Assembly (NCBI RefSeq): GCF_020687695.1
Contig: NZ_JAJEWL010000005.1
Location: 239,010-303,009 of the forward strand
Source of the DNA: Pusillimonas sp. MFBS29
Lineage (GTDB): Bacteria; Pseudomonadota; Gammaproteobacteria; Burkholderiales; Burkholderiaceae_B
DNA length: 64,000 nt
Reading direction: 5' to 3'
Below the pieces are notes generated by a model, which had not been told where the DNA came from, ran no database searches, and saw only the letters and a program-made list of their open reading frames with translations. The stretch's first letter is position 1; every line of letters begins with the position of its first letter. A program made the translations under genes and the position numbers. Positions 44,480-51,791 of this stretch are shown here, one piece after another.

Positions 44480-45445
44480 TTATTCGATCACGATCCCGGC
44501 TTCGGCAATGATTTTTTGCCACTTGGCGCTGTCCTTGCGTACCAGGGCGGCCAGTTCTTCGGGCGTGCTGGCCACGAACTCCACACCCTGAGGCTCGAAC
44601 TTCTTGTTCAGCTCGGGGTTGGCAACGACTTTGGCGACAGCCTGGTTCAGCTTCTGGATGATATCCTGGGGCGTGCCTTTCTTGGCGAACACACCGTACC
44701 ACGTCGTATATTCAAGATTGGGCAAACCGGCTTCGGAAATCACGGGCAGCCTGGATGTCTCGGAGCCTGAACTAGCCGCGCTCATGCCTATGGGCGTGAC
44801 GGCGCCGCGGTCTATCATGGGCTTCAACGACGGCATGCTGCTGAACAGCGCATGAACCTGACCCGCACCAAGATCAATGACCGCTTTTGATGTTCCACGG
44901 TACGGTACGTGAACGACATCAACATCAGCCTGGTCCTTGAACATTTCCATGGCAAGGTGGGCCACACCGCCTACGCCTGCCGACCCAAAATTGACTTTGC
45001 CCGGGTTGGCCTTGGCGTAATCGATCAGCTCCTGAACCGACGTAACGGGGATGGACTTGCTGACCACCAGCACGTGCGGACTTTGCGTGACCTGGCTGAC
45101 GGGATCGAGCAGATTGAGCACATCCTTGCCCTCCATTGCCTTGGACGGAATCGTCATATTGCCCGATGCCGGCATAAGCAAGGTATAGCCATCGGCAGGC
45201 GCCCCAAGCAACTGGTTCAGCGCCGGCACACCATGTCCGCCGCCAGCATTGGCCACAACAACCGTCTGACCCAGCTCCTGGCTCAGCAACTGCGCGACTT
45301 CACGCCCAACCATATCGGCCGGGCCGCCGGCGGCGAACGGAATGATCATGCGTATCGGCCGATCCGGGTAGCTTTCCTGGGCATGTGCGCCAAGCGTGGC
45401 AAACGACAAGGCTGCAGCAACGATTATCTTGTGTAGTTTCATCAT
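44480..45445 (-). CDS. Bug-family tripartite tricarboxylate transporter substrate-binding protein
   Basis: The periplasmic protein has 321 residues. The signal peptide ends in AHAQ before ESYPDRPIRMIIPFAAGGPADMVGR, the classical Bug N-terminus. The second ligand-contact region NFGSAGVGGVAHLAMEMF and the C-terminal PEELAALVRKDSAKWQKII are also typical. Bug proteins bind carboxylates and work with TctAB permeases, or serve as orphan sensors. No TctA or TctB is in the window. It follows the aldolase gene by 30 bp on the same strand, so an oxidised aromatic or dicarboxylic acid of that pathway is a reasonable ligand guess. Confidence 0.92.
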   Translation of the reverse strand: MMKLHKIIVAAALSFATLGAHAQESYPDRPIRMIIPFAAGGPADMVGREVAQLLSQELGQTVVVANAGGGHGVPALNQLLGAPADGYTLLMPASGNMTIPSKAMEGKDVLNLLDPVSQVTQSPHVLVVSKSIPVTSVQELIDYAKANPGKVNFGSAGVGGVAHLAMEMFKDQADVDVVHVPYRGTSKAVIDLGAGQVHALFSSMPSLKPMIDRGAVTPIGMSAASSGSETSRLPVISEAGLPNLEYTTWYGVFAKKGTPQDIIQKLNQAVAKVVANPELNKKFEPQGVEFVASTPEELAALVRKDSAKWQKIIAEAGIVIE

Positions 45446-45475
45446 AAAGTCTCCTAAACTCGGTTTGTTCAGCTG

Positions 45476-46135
45476 CTAAAAATCAGGACGCGAAGCCGTA
45501 TCTATCGGGCTTTCGTCCAGTGCATCCCGTAGCCACGGGGGTGTCAACACACCGCTTGCTATGGCGGCAAGCCGCTTTTGTTCCGCCATGTACTTCTCAT
45601 GGGCTGCCTCGATCAGGCTGCTGCGGTTACTGTGCGCGTAGGCCACAACACCGTCATCGTCCGCAAAGATCCAGTCACCCGGATTAATCGAAACACCACC
45701 GCAATCTATCGGGCGCAAGATGCTGCCTGGGCCGTTCTTGGTCGGGCCGGCAGGCACCGCGGCAATGGCGAATACCGGCAAGTCCATTGCCCGCAACTCG
45801 GCCACATCACGAACGGCGCCATCAATGACTATGCCGGCTATGCCGACTTTGGCTGCCTGGGTGCACATAATGCCTCCCATCAGTGCCCGCTCGGCATATG
45901 CCGCGCCGTCGATCACAAGGACATCCCCGGCCCTGGCCATGGCCAGAGCGGCATGAATGGCAAGGTTGTCGCCTTCAGGCACCGATATGGTCAAGGCACG
46001 TCCGTGCAGTCGGGCACCCGGACGCACCGGTTTGATCCGGCTGGCAAGCACCTGGGCACCACGGTCTGCAAGCAAGGTACTGGTCAGCCATTCGTCGGCC
46101 GCCCGACCGGAATCCTGGTTTATCAGCTCTGTCAT
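45476..46135 (-). CDS. galC: 4-carboxy-4-hydroxy-2-oxoadipate aldolase / oxaloacetate decarboxylase (RraA-like fold)
   Basis: The protein has 219 residues. It shows the RraA-like fold with GGIMCTQAAKVGIAGIVIDGAVRD, the Gly-Gly and Arg-Asp pair that bind Mg2+ and the pyruvate enolate. GNx-like GDWIFADDDGVV follows. In the protocatechuate 4,5-cleavage and gallate pathways (LigK, GalC, ProA) this enzyme splits 4-carboxy-4-hydroxy-2-oxoadipate to pyruvate and oxaloacetate. The neighbouring galB-like hydratase supplies that substrate, which is the reason for preferring this over RraA (RNase E inhibitor). It lies 12 bp after the hydratase gene. The exact natural substrate is inferred. Confidence 0.85.
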   Translation of the reverse strand: MTELINQDSGRAADEWLTSTLLADRGAQVLASRIKPVRPGARLHGRALTISVPEGDNLAIHAALAMARAGDVLVIDGAAYAERALMGGIMCTQAAKVGIAGIVIDGAVRDVAELRAMDLPVFAIAAVPAGPTKNGPGSILRPIDCGGVSINPGDWIFADDDGVVAYAHSNRSSLIEAAHEKYMAEQKRLAAIASGVLTPPWLRDALDESPIDTASRPDF

Positions 46136-46147
46136 GTCTGTCCTGAT

Positions 46148-46864
46148 TCAGTTGGATATGAACGATGTATGCACCGAAGGAAATATGCTTTGATAGGCTT
46201 CGCCATACAGCTGACCGGTACTGGCACGGCGTCCGGCCTGTGCGCCACGCTGCAAGCCGACCCGTTCGTAATAGCCCCAAAGATTGCGTTGGGCCTGCAT
46301 GGTTTCCATGGCTGCCTTCTTTTTATCCCATACGCTGGTGATGTCGAGCAGCATATTGGGCTTGAACCCGCACAGCTCTGACTGATGCGGCTCGAAACAC
46401 AGTACCTGTGGCGGCTTGATGAAGTCATTTCCGTGCCCGGGAGCGATCGCCTTCATGCGAGCCAAAAGCACGGCTTCGAAGGTACGGCAATGATCCAGAT
46501 TGGACGGATCTTTCTCGGGATGCGTAATGACCAGACTGGGCCGATATTGCCGGAACGCACGCGACAGACGATCAATCACTTCCGGAGTGATGGTCAGCGG
46601 GTAGTCACCCAGATCGTAGAACACGGAACTGCTTGCACCCAGCAGCCTGGCGGCCTCAAGAGCCTCTGCGCGTCTGGCTTCCTTGACCTTGTCGCGCGAT
46701 GCACCCTCTTCCTTCCAGATCAGGTTTGATTCGCCATTTTCGCCAAAGCTCAGGCACACAAGATGTACGTCGTAGCCCTGTGCTGCATGCGTGGCCATGG
46801 CCCCACCACAACGCCATACAAAATCGCCGACATGCGCGGTGACTACAACGATAGATGATGACAT
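46148..46864 (-). CDS. galB: 4-oxalomesaconate hydratase, PIG-L type (GalB-like)
   Basis: The protein has 238 residues of the PIG-L/LmbE zinc fold. The metal motif is VTAHVGDFVWRCGG, with His and Asp at the usual AHPDDE positions, as in Pseudomonas GalB rather than in deacetylases. HPEKDPSNLDHCRTF forms the second metal and active-site strand. The C-terminal NLWGYYERVGLQRGAQAGRR is characteristic of the GalB group. GalB hydrates 4-oxalomesaconate to 4-carboxy-4-hydroxy-2-oxoadipate. AAGGA upstream of ATG 46864 sets the start; the longer frame would run through the operator region. It is divergent from the IclR gene. Confidence 0.83.
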   Translation of the reverse strand: MSSSIVVVTAHVGDFVWRCGGAMATHAAQGYDVHLVCLSFGENGESNLIWKEEGASRDKVKEARRAEALEAARLLGASSSVFYDLGDYPLTITPEVIDRLSRAFRQYRPSLVITHPEKDPSNLDHCRTFEAVLLARMKAIAPGHGNDFIKPPQVLCFEPHQSELCGFKPNMLLDITSVWDKKKAAMETMQAQRNLWGYYERVGLQRGAQAGRRASTGQLYGEAYQSIFPSVHTSFISN

Positions 46865-46906
46865 GGTCTTGAGTCCTTTTCTGAACAATAAATTAATCAA
46901 CCAGAG

Positions 46907-46926
46907 CATTGTAGTTTTGTACAATG
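46907..46926. promoter_or_regulatory. Operator candidate 1 between galB and the IclR gene
   Basis: CATTGTA-GTTTTG-TACAATG is a perfect inverted repeat with 7-bp arms. Its centre is 20-21 bp (two helical turns) from the next repeat at 46929-46945. Both share the TTGTA/TACAA core. This is expected for a tetrameric IclR regulator that binds two sites on one DNA face. Confidence 0.6.
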
Positions 46927-46928
46927 AC

Positions 46929-46945
46929 GTTGTATACAGTACAAC
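46929..46945. promoter_or_regulatory. Operator candidate 2 between galB and the IclR gene
   Basis: GTTGTA-TACAG-TACAAC is a perfect inverted repeat with 6-bp arms, 38 bp before the IclR start codon. Together with the neighbouring repeat it fills the middle of the 119-bp divergent region, so one protein bound here could control both galB-galC-bug and its own gene. Confidence 0.6.
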
Positions 46946-46983
46946 CATAAAGATAAACAAGCATGGAATCAAGGGGTAAGAAT

Positions 46984-47694
46984 ATGAGTAATGACGGCGT
47001 TATCGCAGTTGAACGTGCACTTTCAGTGCTCGATTGTTTCAAGCCAGGTAGCGAAAAGCTGAGCCTGGCCGATTTTGCAGAGCGCCTGCCATTGCACAAG
47101 ACGACTATTTTTCGTCTGCTGAACTCGCTGGTGCGTTGCGGCTACGCAGTCCGTGGAAACGACGGCCGCTATTCTCCTGGCCCTCGCCTGCTGTTTCTGG
47201 GCCGGGTCTATCAACGAAGCTTCGATTTATCCGGTGCGGTCATGCCGGTACTGGAACAGTTATCGGCGGACACCGGCGAAAGTACCGCCTACTACGTCGA
47301 GGGTGCTGAAACCGGAACGCGCTTGTGCCTTTTCCGCGCGCAGCCTCACGAAGGGTTGCATCCCAATGTTCTGGCCGGCAGTGTCATGACACCAGACGAC
47401 TCTGCCACCGGCCGCGTCTTCAAGAAGTGGGCGCAGCTGCAAACCACCGACGATAGCCCGCTCCCTTATTTTTCTTGTGGCATCCGGGACCCATACACGT
47501 CATCATGGAGTCTGCCCATCATCGGAGTCGAGGATCGTTTTGCAGGAGCCCTTACACTGGCCGGCCCTTCGGAACGTTTACGTACCGTGAATGCCAAGCG
47601 CTTTGAGCGCCTGCTGCTGAAGGCCGCCAGCGAGCTTTCGGGCAGGCTTGGCGCTTCAAAACCCTTCCAGCAAATGATGTATGGCGGCAAATAA
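46984..47694 (+). CDS. IclR-family regulator of the gal-type operon
   Basis: The protein has 236 residues. An N-terminal winged HTH includes SLADFAERLPLHKTTIFRLLNSLVRCGY, followed by the IclR effector domain with ESTAYYVEGAETGTRLCLFRA and the closing IIGVEDRFAGALTLAGP. IclR proteins such as PcaU and PobR bind aromatic-acid catabolites. The divergent position relative to galB, with two operators between, makes it the likely local regulator. AAGGGG 8 bp before ATG 46984 is a better start than the ATG at 46963, which has no ribosome site. Confidence 0.9.
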   Translation: MSNDGVIAVERALSVLDCFKPGSEKLSLADFAERLPLHKTTIFRLLNSLVRCGYAVRGNDGRYSPGPRLLFLGRVYQRSFDLSGAVMPVLEQLSADTGESTAYYVEGAETGTRLCLFRAQPHEGLHPNVLAGSVMTPDDSATGRVFKKWAQLQTTDDSPLPYFSCGIRDPYTSSWSLPIIGVEDRFAGALTLAGPSERLRTVNAKRFERLLLKAASELSGRLGASKPFQQMMYGGK

Positions 47695-47754
47695 ACGTTG
47701 TTGGCTTAGAATCAACATAGCAGCAACCTGGTACACCCAACAAAGGAAACGAAG

Positions 47755-48156
47755 ATGCCGGTTACGAAAGGAATCAAAGATCTGATCGCCGAGGCGCGGG
47801 AGCGAATCAACACGTTGTCACTTGACGAGGCGAAAGCCAGGCTGGATAACCCTGATGCCGTTTTTGTGGATATTCGCGATGTGCGGGAACTTGAACGCGA
47901 AGGCATGATCCCCAATGCTTTTCATGCTCCGCGCGGCATGCTGGAGTTCTGGGTCGATCCCGACAGCCCCTACCACAAACCGACTTTTGCCGAAGATAAA
48001 GAATTCGTTCTTTATTGCGCGTCTGCCTGGCGCTCAAGCCTGGCCGCCGCCGCGCTGGTTGACATGGGCCTGACACGGGTAAGTCATATTGAAGGTGGTT
48101 TCACGGCCTGGAAGAAAGCCGGACTGCCGGTTGCGGAAAAAGCCGCAAAGCGGTGA
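47755..48156 (+). CDS. Single-domain rhodanese-like protein
   Basis: The protein has 133 residues and one rhodanese domain. It shows VFVDIRDVRELEREGMIPNAFHAPRGML and the active-site loop LYCASAWRS, in which the Cys would carry a persulfide. The C-terminal IEGGFTAWKKAGLP is standard. Such proteins transfer sulfane sulfur to cyanide or other thiols; the in vivo acceptor is unknown. It has no signal peptide and so is cytoplasmic. AAAGGA precedes ATG 47755. A 30-bp palindrome after the stop separates it from convergent wrbA. Confidence 0.9.
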   Translation: MPVTKGIKDLIAEARERINTLSLDEAKARLDNPDAVFVDIRDVRELEREGMIPNAFHAPRGMLEFWVDPDSPYHKPTFAEDKEFVLYCASAWRSSLAAAALVDMGLTRVSHIEGGFTAWKKAGLPVAEKAAKR

Positions 48157-48181
48157 TTTGCCGCATAGCGCAGCAAACAAG

Positions 48182-48211
48182 ACCAGCTTGCTTCCCGGGA
48201 AGCAAGCTGGT
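48182..48211. terminator. 30-bp perfect palindrome between rhodanese and wrbA genes
   Basis: The arms ACCAGCTTGCTTCCC (48182-48196) and GGGAAGCAAGCTGGT (48197-48211) are perfect reverse complements without spacer. In RNA this gives a stem of about 13 bp with a small loop, followed on the plus strand by a TTAA tract. Lying in a 74-bp gap between convergent genes, it most likely ends transcription from both sides. Confidence 0.7.
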
Positions 48212-48230
48212 TAACTGATTAACTTATGGA

Positions 48231-48830
48231 TCAGCCCTTTAGCTTGACTGCAATCTGCGCAACGTGCGCACCCTGATGGCGGGCGATTTCAAGCTCTTCG
48301 GCGCTAGGCTGGCGCGAACCGTCGCCACCGGCAATGGTGGAGGCGCCGTAAGGCGTGCCGCCGCGCACCTTTGAGGTATCGAACAGTGCCGGCGTGGTAT
48401 AGCCGATAGGCACAATAATCATGCCGTGATGGGCAAGCGTCGTCCAGGTGGATGTAATAGTCATTTCCTGGCCACCACCGGTACCTGTAGAGGTGAACAC
48501 GCTGGCGACCTTACCGGCCAGAGCGCCCTTGGCCCAGAGACCACCCGTTTGATCCAGGAAGTTGCGCATTTGCCCGGACATATTGCCGAAACGGGTCGGG
48601 GTGCCGATGATGATGGCGTCGTAGTCGCCCAGTTCGGTCGGAGCGGCAACAGGCGCTGCCTGGTCAACCTTGCCTCCCGCATTCCTGAAGGCTTCTTCGG
48701 GCATGGTTTCCGGCACACGCTTGATAGTGACTTCGGCACCAGCGACGCTGCCGGCCCCCTCGGCCACTTTCTGCGCCATGGTCTCGATATGACCATACAT
48801 TGAATGATAGAGCACAAGTATTTTAGCCAT
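48231..48830 (-). CDS. wrbA: NAD(P)H:quinone oxidoreductase WrbA
   Basis: The flavodoxin-like protein has 199 residues (E. coli 198) and reduces quinones by two electrons with FMN. The FMN phosphate loop is [13 protein letters not shown]. The long WrbA insertion and the motif [24 protein letters not shown] are clear, followed by [13 protein letters not shown] and the [10 protein letters not shown] segment. It is cytoplasmic, tetrameric in the family, and linked to protection from oxidative quinone stress. It converges with the rhodanese gene. Confidence 0.96.
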   Translation of the reverse strand: MAKILVLYHSMYGHIETMAQKVAEGAGSVAGAEVTIKRVPETMPEEAFRNAGGKVDQAAPVAAPTELGDYDAIIIGTPTRFGNMSGQMRNFLDQTGGLWAKGALAGKVASVFTSTGTGGGQEMTITSTWTTLAHHGMIIVPIGYTTPALFDTSKVRGGTPYGASTIAGGDGSRQPSAEELEIARHQGAHVAQIAVKLKG

Positions 48831-48959
48831 ATGATTCCTTCAGGTTGGTAGTGAGAATAACGGTTACTGCCTAAGCGAGCTTAAGCTTCCTTTTATTCCG
48901 TGGCAAGATGAAAAGCCAATACTTTCGCATCCCGCCCTTGTGACAAGCAAAGCTCCGCT

Positions 48960-49080
48960 TTACGCCGCGATGTAGCGATCGAAGGAGCCGTTTTGCTTGG
49001 CTGCATCCAGTTCGGCCAGAACCTGCTCACGGCTTTTGGACGCCACGTTATCCTGGCCGGGAAAGTTGAGTGCGTGTCAT
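48960..49080 (-). pseudogene. Frameshifted remnant of a DUF4148 gene
   Basis: An ATG at 49080 has a good ribosome site (AAGGAG) but its frame stops after ten codons. The +1 frame then stays open to a TAA at 48960. It encodes a recognisable DUF4148 C-terminal unit, KSREQVLAELDAAKQNGSF, ending in DRYIAA. The interval is 121 bp, one more than a multiple of three, and no signal peptide is left. The start has probably been fused by deletion to the tail with a frame change. A complete triple-repeat relative lies at 35740-36165. Alternatively the tail may be translated from a non-ATG start. Confidence 0.6.
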
Positions 49081-49275
49081 GATGTTAGCTCCTTGGATTC
49101 AATGATTGGCCGAAATGCTGGGATCAGCTTGTTCCGGTAGAAAGTCGGCGAGGTGTTTACCGTTGATTTCGTCGATGGAGTAACTTTAATACTTCCTGAT
49201 AATTGAATAAATATGCTGGAATGATATATACTATTTCTAAATATGAAATAATATAGACATCTACAGGAGAACAAT
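49081..49275. other. AT-rich intergenic region upstream of a LysR gene
   Basis: Together with 48831-48959 and the remnant above, this makes a 445-bp stretch without an intact gene. The part next to the LysR gene is clearly AT-rich and contains the inverted repeat TATTTC-TAAATAT-GAAATA (49232-49250), a candidate LysR binding site. Nothing recognisable lies in 48831-48959. Confidence 0.5.
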
Positions 49276-50208
49276 TTGGATCACTTGCTTGCCATGCAGG
49301 TTTTCGAACGGGTGGCCGACGAAGGTGGATTCGCAGCTGCTGCACGTGCACTGGATGTGTCGCCGCCCGTGGTCACGCGCCTGATCGCTGAACTTGAGAC
49401 CCACCTTGGCACACGGCTCTTTCAACGCACAACGCGGCGCGTCTCGCTCACCGAAGCAGGAGCAGCCTATCTTGAGCGAGTACGCCAGATTCTCCAGGAT
49501 GTCGAGGAAGCGGATGGTATCGCAAGCGCACACACGCGTGAGCTTGCCGGGCGCTTGCGTGTTCATACGCAACCCGTGCTGGCCAGCTATGTGCTGGCGC
49601 CGCTGCTATCAGGCTTTCGTCAGCATCACCCCGGCATCATGGTCGACATCGACGTAGAGACGCACCGTGAGCCACCCATTGAAGACTACGACATAACCTT
49701 GCTGGGGGTAGCTGCCGGATTTGATGCAGATATCGTGGCCCGAAAGATAATCGAATCAGAAGTCATTATGGTCGCGTCACCAAGCTATATAGCCAGAAAA
49801 GGAACGCTGAAGCAGCCCGCTGATCTGGCTGCGCACGACTGCCTGCGGCTGAAATCCCCGGGCGCACCGCTGCGAGCCTGGCGCATCTGGCAAGACGTGG
49901 ATCCCGACAACGTTGTTGAAGTAAGTGTTGCCCCGGTACTCGTCGCCAATCATACGGATACCTTGTTGCGTGCCACGCTGGACGGGGCCGGCATTACGTC
50001 GGTCGCGCTCGATATCGTCGCGCCTTATCTGGCGCGCGGCGAGATGGTCAGGGTGCTGAACCCATGGATCACCGGACGGCTGGCCATGTATGCTGCCCTG
50101 CCCAGTCGCAAGTTCATACCCGAGCGCTCGAAGGTGTTTCTGGACTATTTGGCGGAACAGGCACGCAAGCAAAACGAGGAGGCGTTAAGGGCATGTTCGT
50201 TTTGTTAG
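49276..50208 (+). CDS. LysR-family regulator (TTG start)
   Basis: The protein has 310 residues. The N-terminus DHLLAMQVFERVADEGGFAAAA is the normal LysR beginning, which fixes the TTG at 49276 as start; AGGAGA lies upstream at a normal distance. The recognition helix region is PPVVTRLIAELETHLGTRLFQRTTR. The effector domain follows with the FIPERSKVFLDYLAEQ ending. The divergent neighbour is the broken DUF4148 gene and beyond it wrbA; either could have been its target. It resembles the DmlR/AaeR-type group, without a clear ligand. Confidence 0.9.
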   Translation: MDHLLAMQVFERVADEGGFAAAARALDVSPPVVTRLIAELETHLGTRLFQRTTRRVSLTEAGAAYLERVRQILQDVEEADGIASAHTRELAGRLRVHTQPVLASYVLAPLLSGFRQHHPGIMVDIDVETHREPPIEDYDITLLGVAAGFDADIVARKIIESEVIMVASPSYIARKGTLKQPADLAAHDCLRLKSPGAPLRAWRIWQDVDPDNVVEVSVAPVLVANHTDTLLRATLDGAGITSVALDIVAPYLARGEMVRVLNPWITGRLAMYAALPSRKFIPERSKVFLDYLAEQARKQNEEALRACSFC

Positions 50209-50254
50209 CTGCGGAAAAAAGCACTGTGAAGGCGCGCTTTCAACGAAGAAGATG

Positions 50255-50328
50255 TGCGACGTAGAGGGTTCGAACCCCTGACCCCGGGCTTAGAAGGCCC
50301 GTGCTCTATCCAACTGAGCTAACGTCGC
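50255..50328 (-). tRNA. tRNA-Arg (TCT)
   Basis: Read on the minus strand, the acceptor GCGACGT pairs with ACGTCGC and the D arm is GCTC/GAGC. The anticodon stem CGGGC/GCCCG has loop CTTCTAA and anticodon TCT. The T arm is AGGGG/CCTCT with one G-T pair. The discriminator is A; CCA is not encoded. It is 74 nt and lies between the LysR gene and the phospholipase gene. Confidence 0.96.
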
Positions 50329-50425
50329 ATTGATTTGGTGTGAGGGCGCATTTTACATTAGGTAGCGCAAACATTCCCACCCGATGCTACAGTCTATTTC
50401 GTCTTACTACCAACATCCGCATTTT

Positions 50426-51739
50426 ATGGCATATCTATTTCGCCAAGTGCGCATAATAAAAGTTTGCGTGGCCCTGCTGGGCACGCTGCTTCTGTGCGCA
50501 ACCGCTACTGCCGGCATCAGCTACCGGCTGCAACAAACCCACGCTGTTCCAGGCGAAACCGTTAACGTACGTGCAGTACTGTTCAATGATACCGACAGTG
50601 TCATGAGCTGGACTGCACCCGGGAATCTGGTCTTGCAATGGCGCAATGAAAGTGGCCAGACCATACGTAGCCTGGCTTACCTGGAAGGTGCACCCGCCGC
50701 AATCAGCATACCTGTCAACAACTTTATCAAGCTGTCCTGGCGCGCCGTCGTCCCCACCGAAGCGCAAGGCTTGCAAGCGGTGAACATCGAAGGTGACGCC
50801 ACCTTGCTGGCGCTGGATACCAGCCCCAGGGAAAACAGCCTGATCGCCGGTACGCCTGCGGCAGTGCCGGTCATTGATGCCGGTGCCGCCGGCAGCGGCT
50901 CGCTCAGCGATCCCCCCCTGCCCGACAACGTGGTTGCTGCTACCGGCGCCTCGGTTGAACAGGGTCCGGCCGTGAACTCGACCCGCCAGCTGGCCTCAAC
51001 CTCATCGTCGCCAGCGTTCGACAGATTCCGCAATGCCATTTCCGCCTATGAGCCGATCTACTTCGACTTCGGCACCAAGAACGGCAAGAACGCCCGATAC
51101 CAGATCAGCTTCAAATACAGGCTGTTTACGCCTGACGATCCGGAAAATCCTGAATTCCTTGATCATCTTTATCTTGGCTACACGCAAACAGCACTTTGGG
51201 ATCTGGATTCAGACTCCTACCCGTTTGTAGATACCTCTTTCAAACCCAGCCTGTTCTGGCGCAAAGATGCCTTGTGGCAATCGCCAAGCAAGAACTGGTT
51301 TGTGGGCCTGGCCAGCGGCATACAACATGAATCCAATGGCAAAAGCGACGAGGATTCGCGTTCTGTGAACTACGGTTATATACAGCCGGAGCTGAACTAT
51401 CGTTTCGATGGCGGCAGCACGCTGACTTTCGCACCGCGCATCAAAGGCTATTTCGGCGGCGGGGATCATAATCCCGACTACCGCGACTACGCCGGCAATG
51501 TCGACTGGCAGCTGCGCTATGCGCAAGATAACGGTCTGGTGCTCACCGGCCTGTACCGGCACGGCAGCAGCGGCCACAACATGACTCAGATAGAAGCGGC
51601 ATGGCCTTTGAAACGTACATTCCTGAATATGAACGGCTACCTGCATGTTCAGTACTTCGAAGGCTATGGTGAAACATTGCTTGGGTATAACCAGCGCAGT
51701 GATGGTCAGGTACGTGTAGGGATTGCTCTGGTGCCGTAG
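50426..51739 (+). CDS. pldA: Outer membrane phospholipase A1 with enlarged N-terminal region
   Basis: The protein has 437 residues (E. coli PldA 289). The signal peptide ends at ATATAG. The C-terminal half is the 12-strand barrel with the active-site motif GIQHESNGKSDEDSRSVNYGY, in which His and Ser of HESNG form the catalytic centre. Strand patterns are FAPRIKGYF and LHVQYFEGYGETLLGYN. Before the barrel are about 100 residues of beta-rich sequence (VPGETVNVRAVLFND, LVLQWRNESGQ) and a Ser/Ala/Pro linker. Calcium-dependent dimers of this enzyme hydrolyse phospholipids that reach the outer leaflet. ATG 50384 would add 14 residues before the signal; neither start has a clear ribosome site. Confidence 0.88.
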   Translation: MAYLFRQVRIIKVCVALLGTLLLCATATAGISYRLQQTHAVPGETVNVRAVLFNDTDSVMSWTAPGNLVLQWRNESGQTIRSLAYLEGAPAAISIPVNNFIKLSWRAVVPTEAQGLQAVNIEGDATLLALDTSPRENSLIAGTPAAVPVIDAGAAGSGSLSDPPLPDNVVAATGASVEQGPAVNSTRQLASTSSSPAFDRFRNAISAYEPIYFDFGTKNGKNARYQISFKYRLFTPDDPENPEFLDHLYLGYTQTALWDLDSDSYPFVDTSFKPSLFWRKDALWQSPSKNWFVGLASGIQHESNGKSDEDSRSVNYGYIQPELNYRFDGGSTLTFAPRIKGYFGGGDHNPDYRDYAGNVDWQLRYAQDNGLVLTGLYRHGSSGHNMTQIEAAWPLKRTFLNMNGYLHVQYFEGYGETLLGYNQRSDGQVRVGIALVP

Positions 51740-51791
51740 TCGGGAAGTGCATACACTAGGGGCAGAACGTGAAACACAGGAGACACCTCTA

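Noticed and set aside
45476..46135. RraA, the RNase E inhibitor
   Set aside because: The fold is the same, but the gene sits directly behind a GalB-like hydratase and before a carboxylate-binding Bug protein, which favours the aldolase branch.
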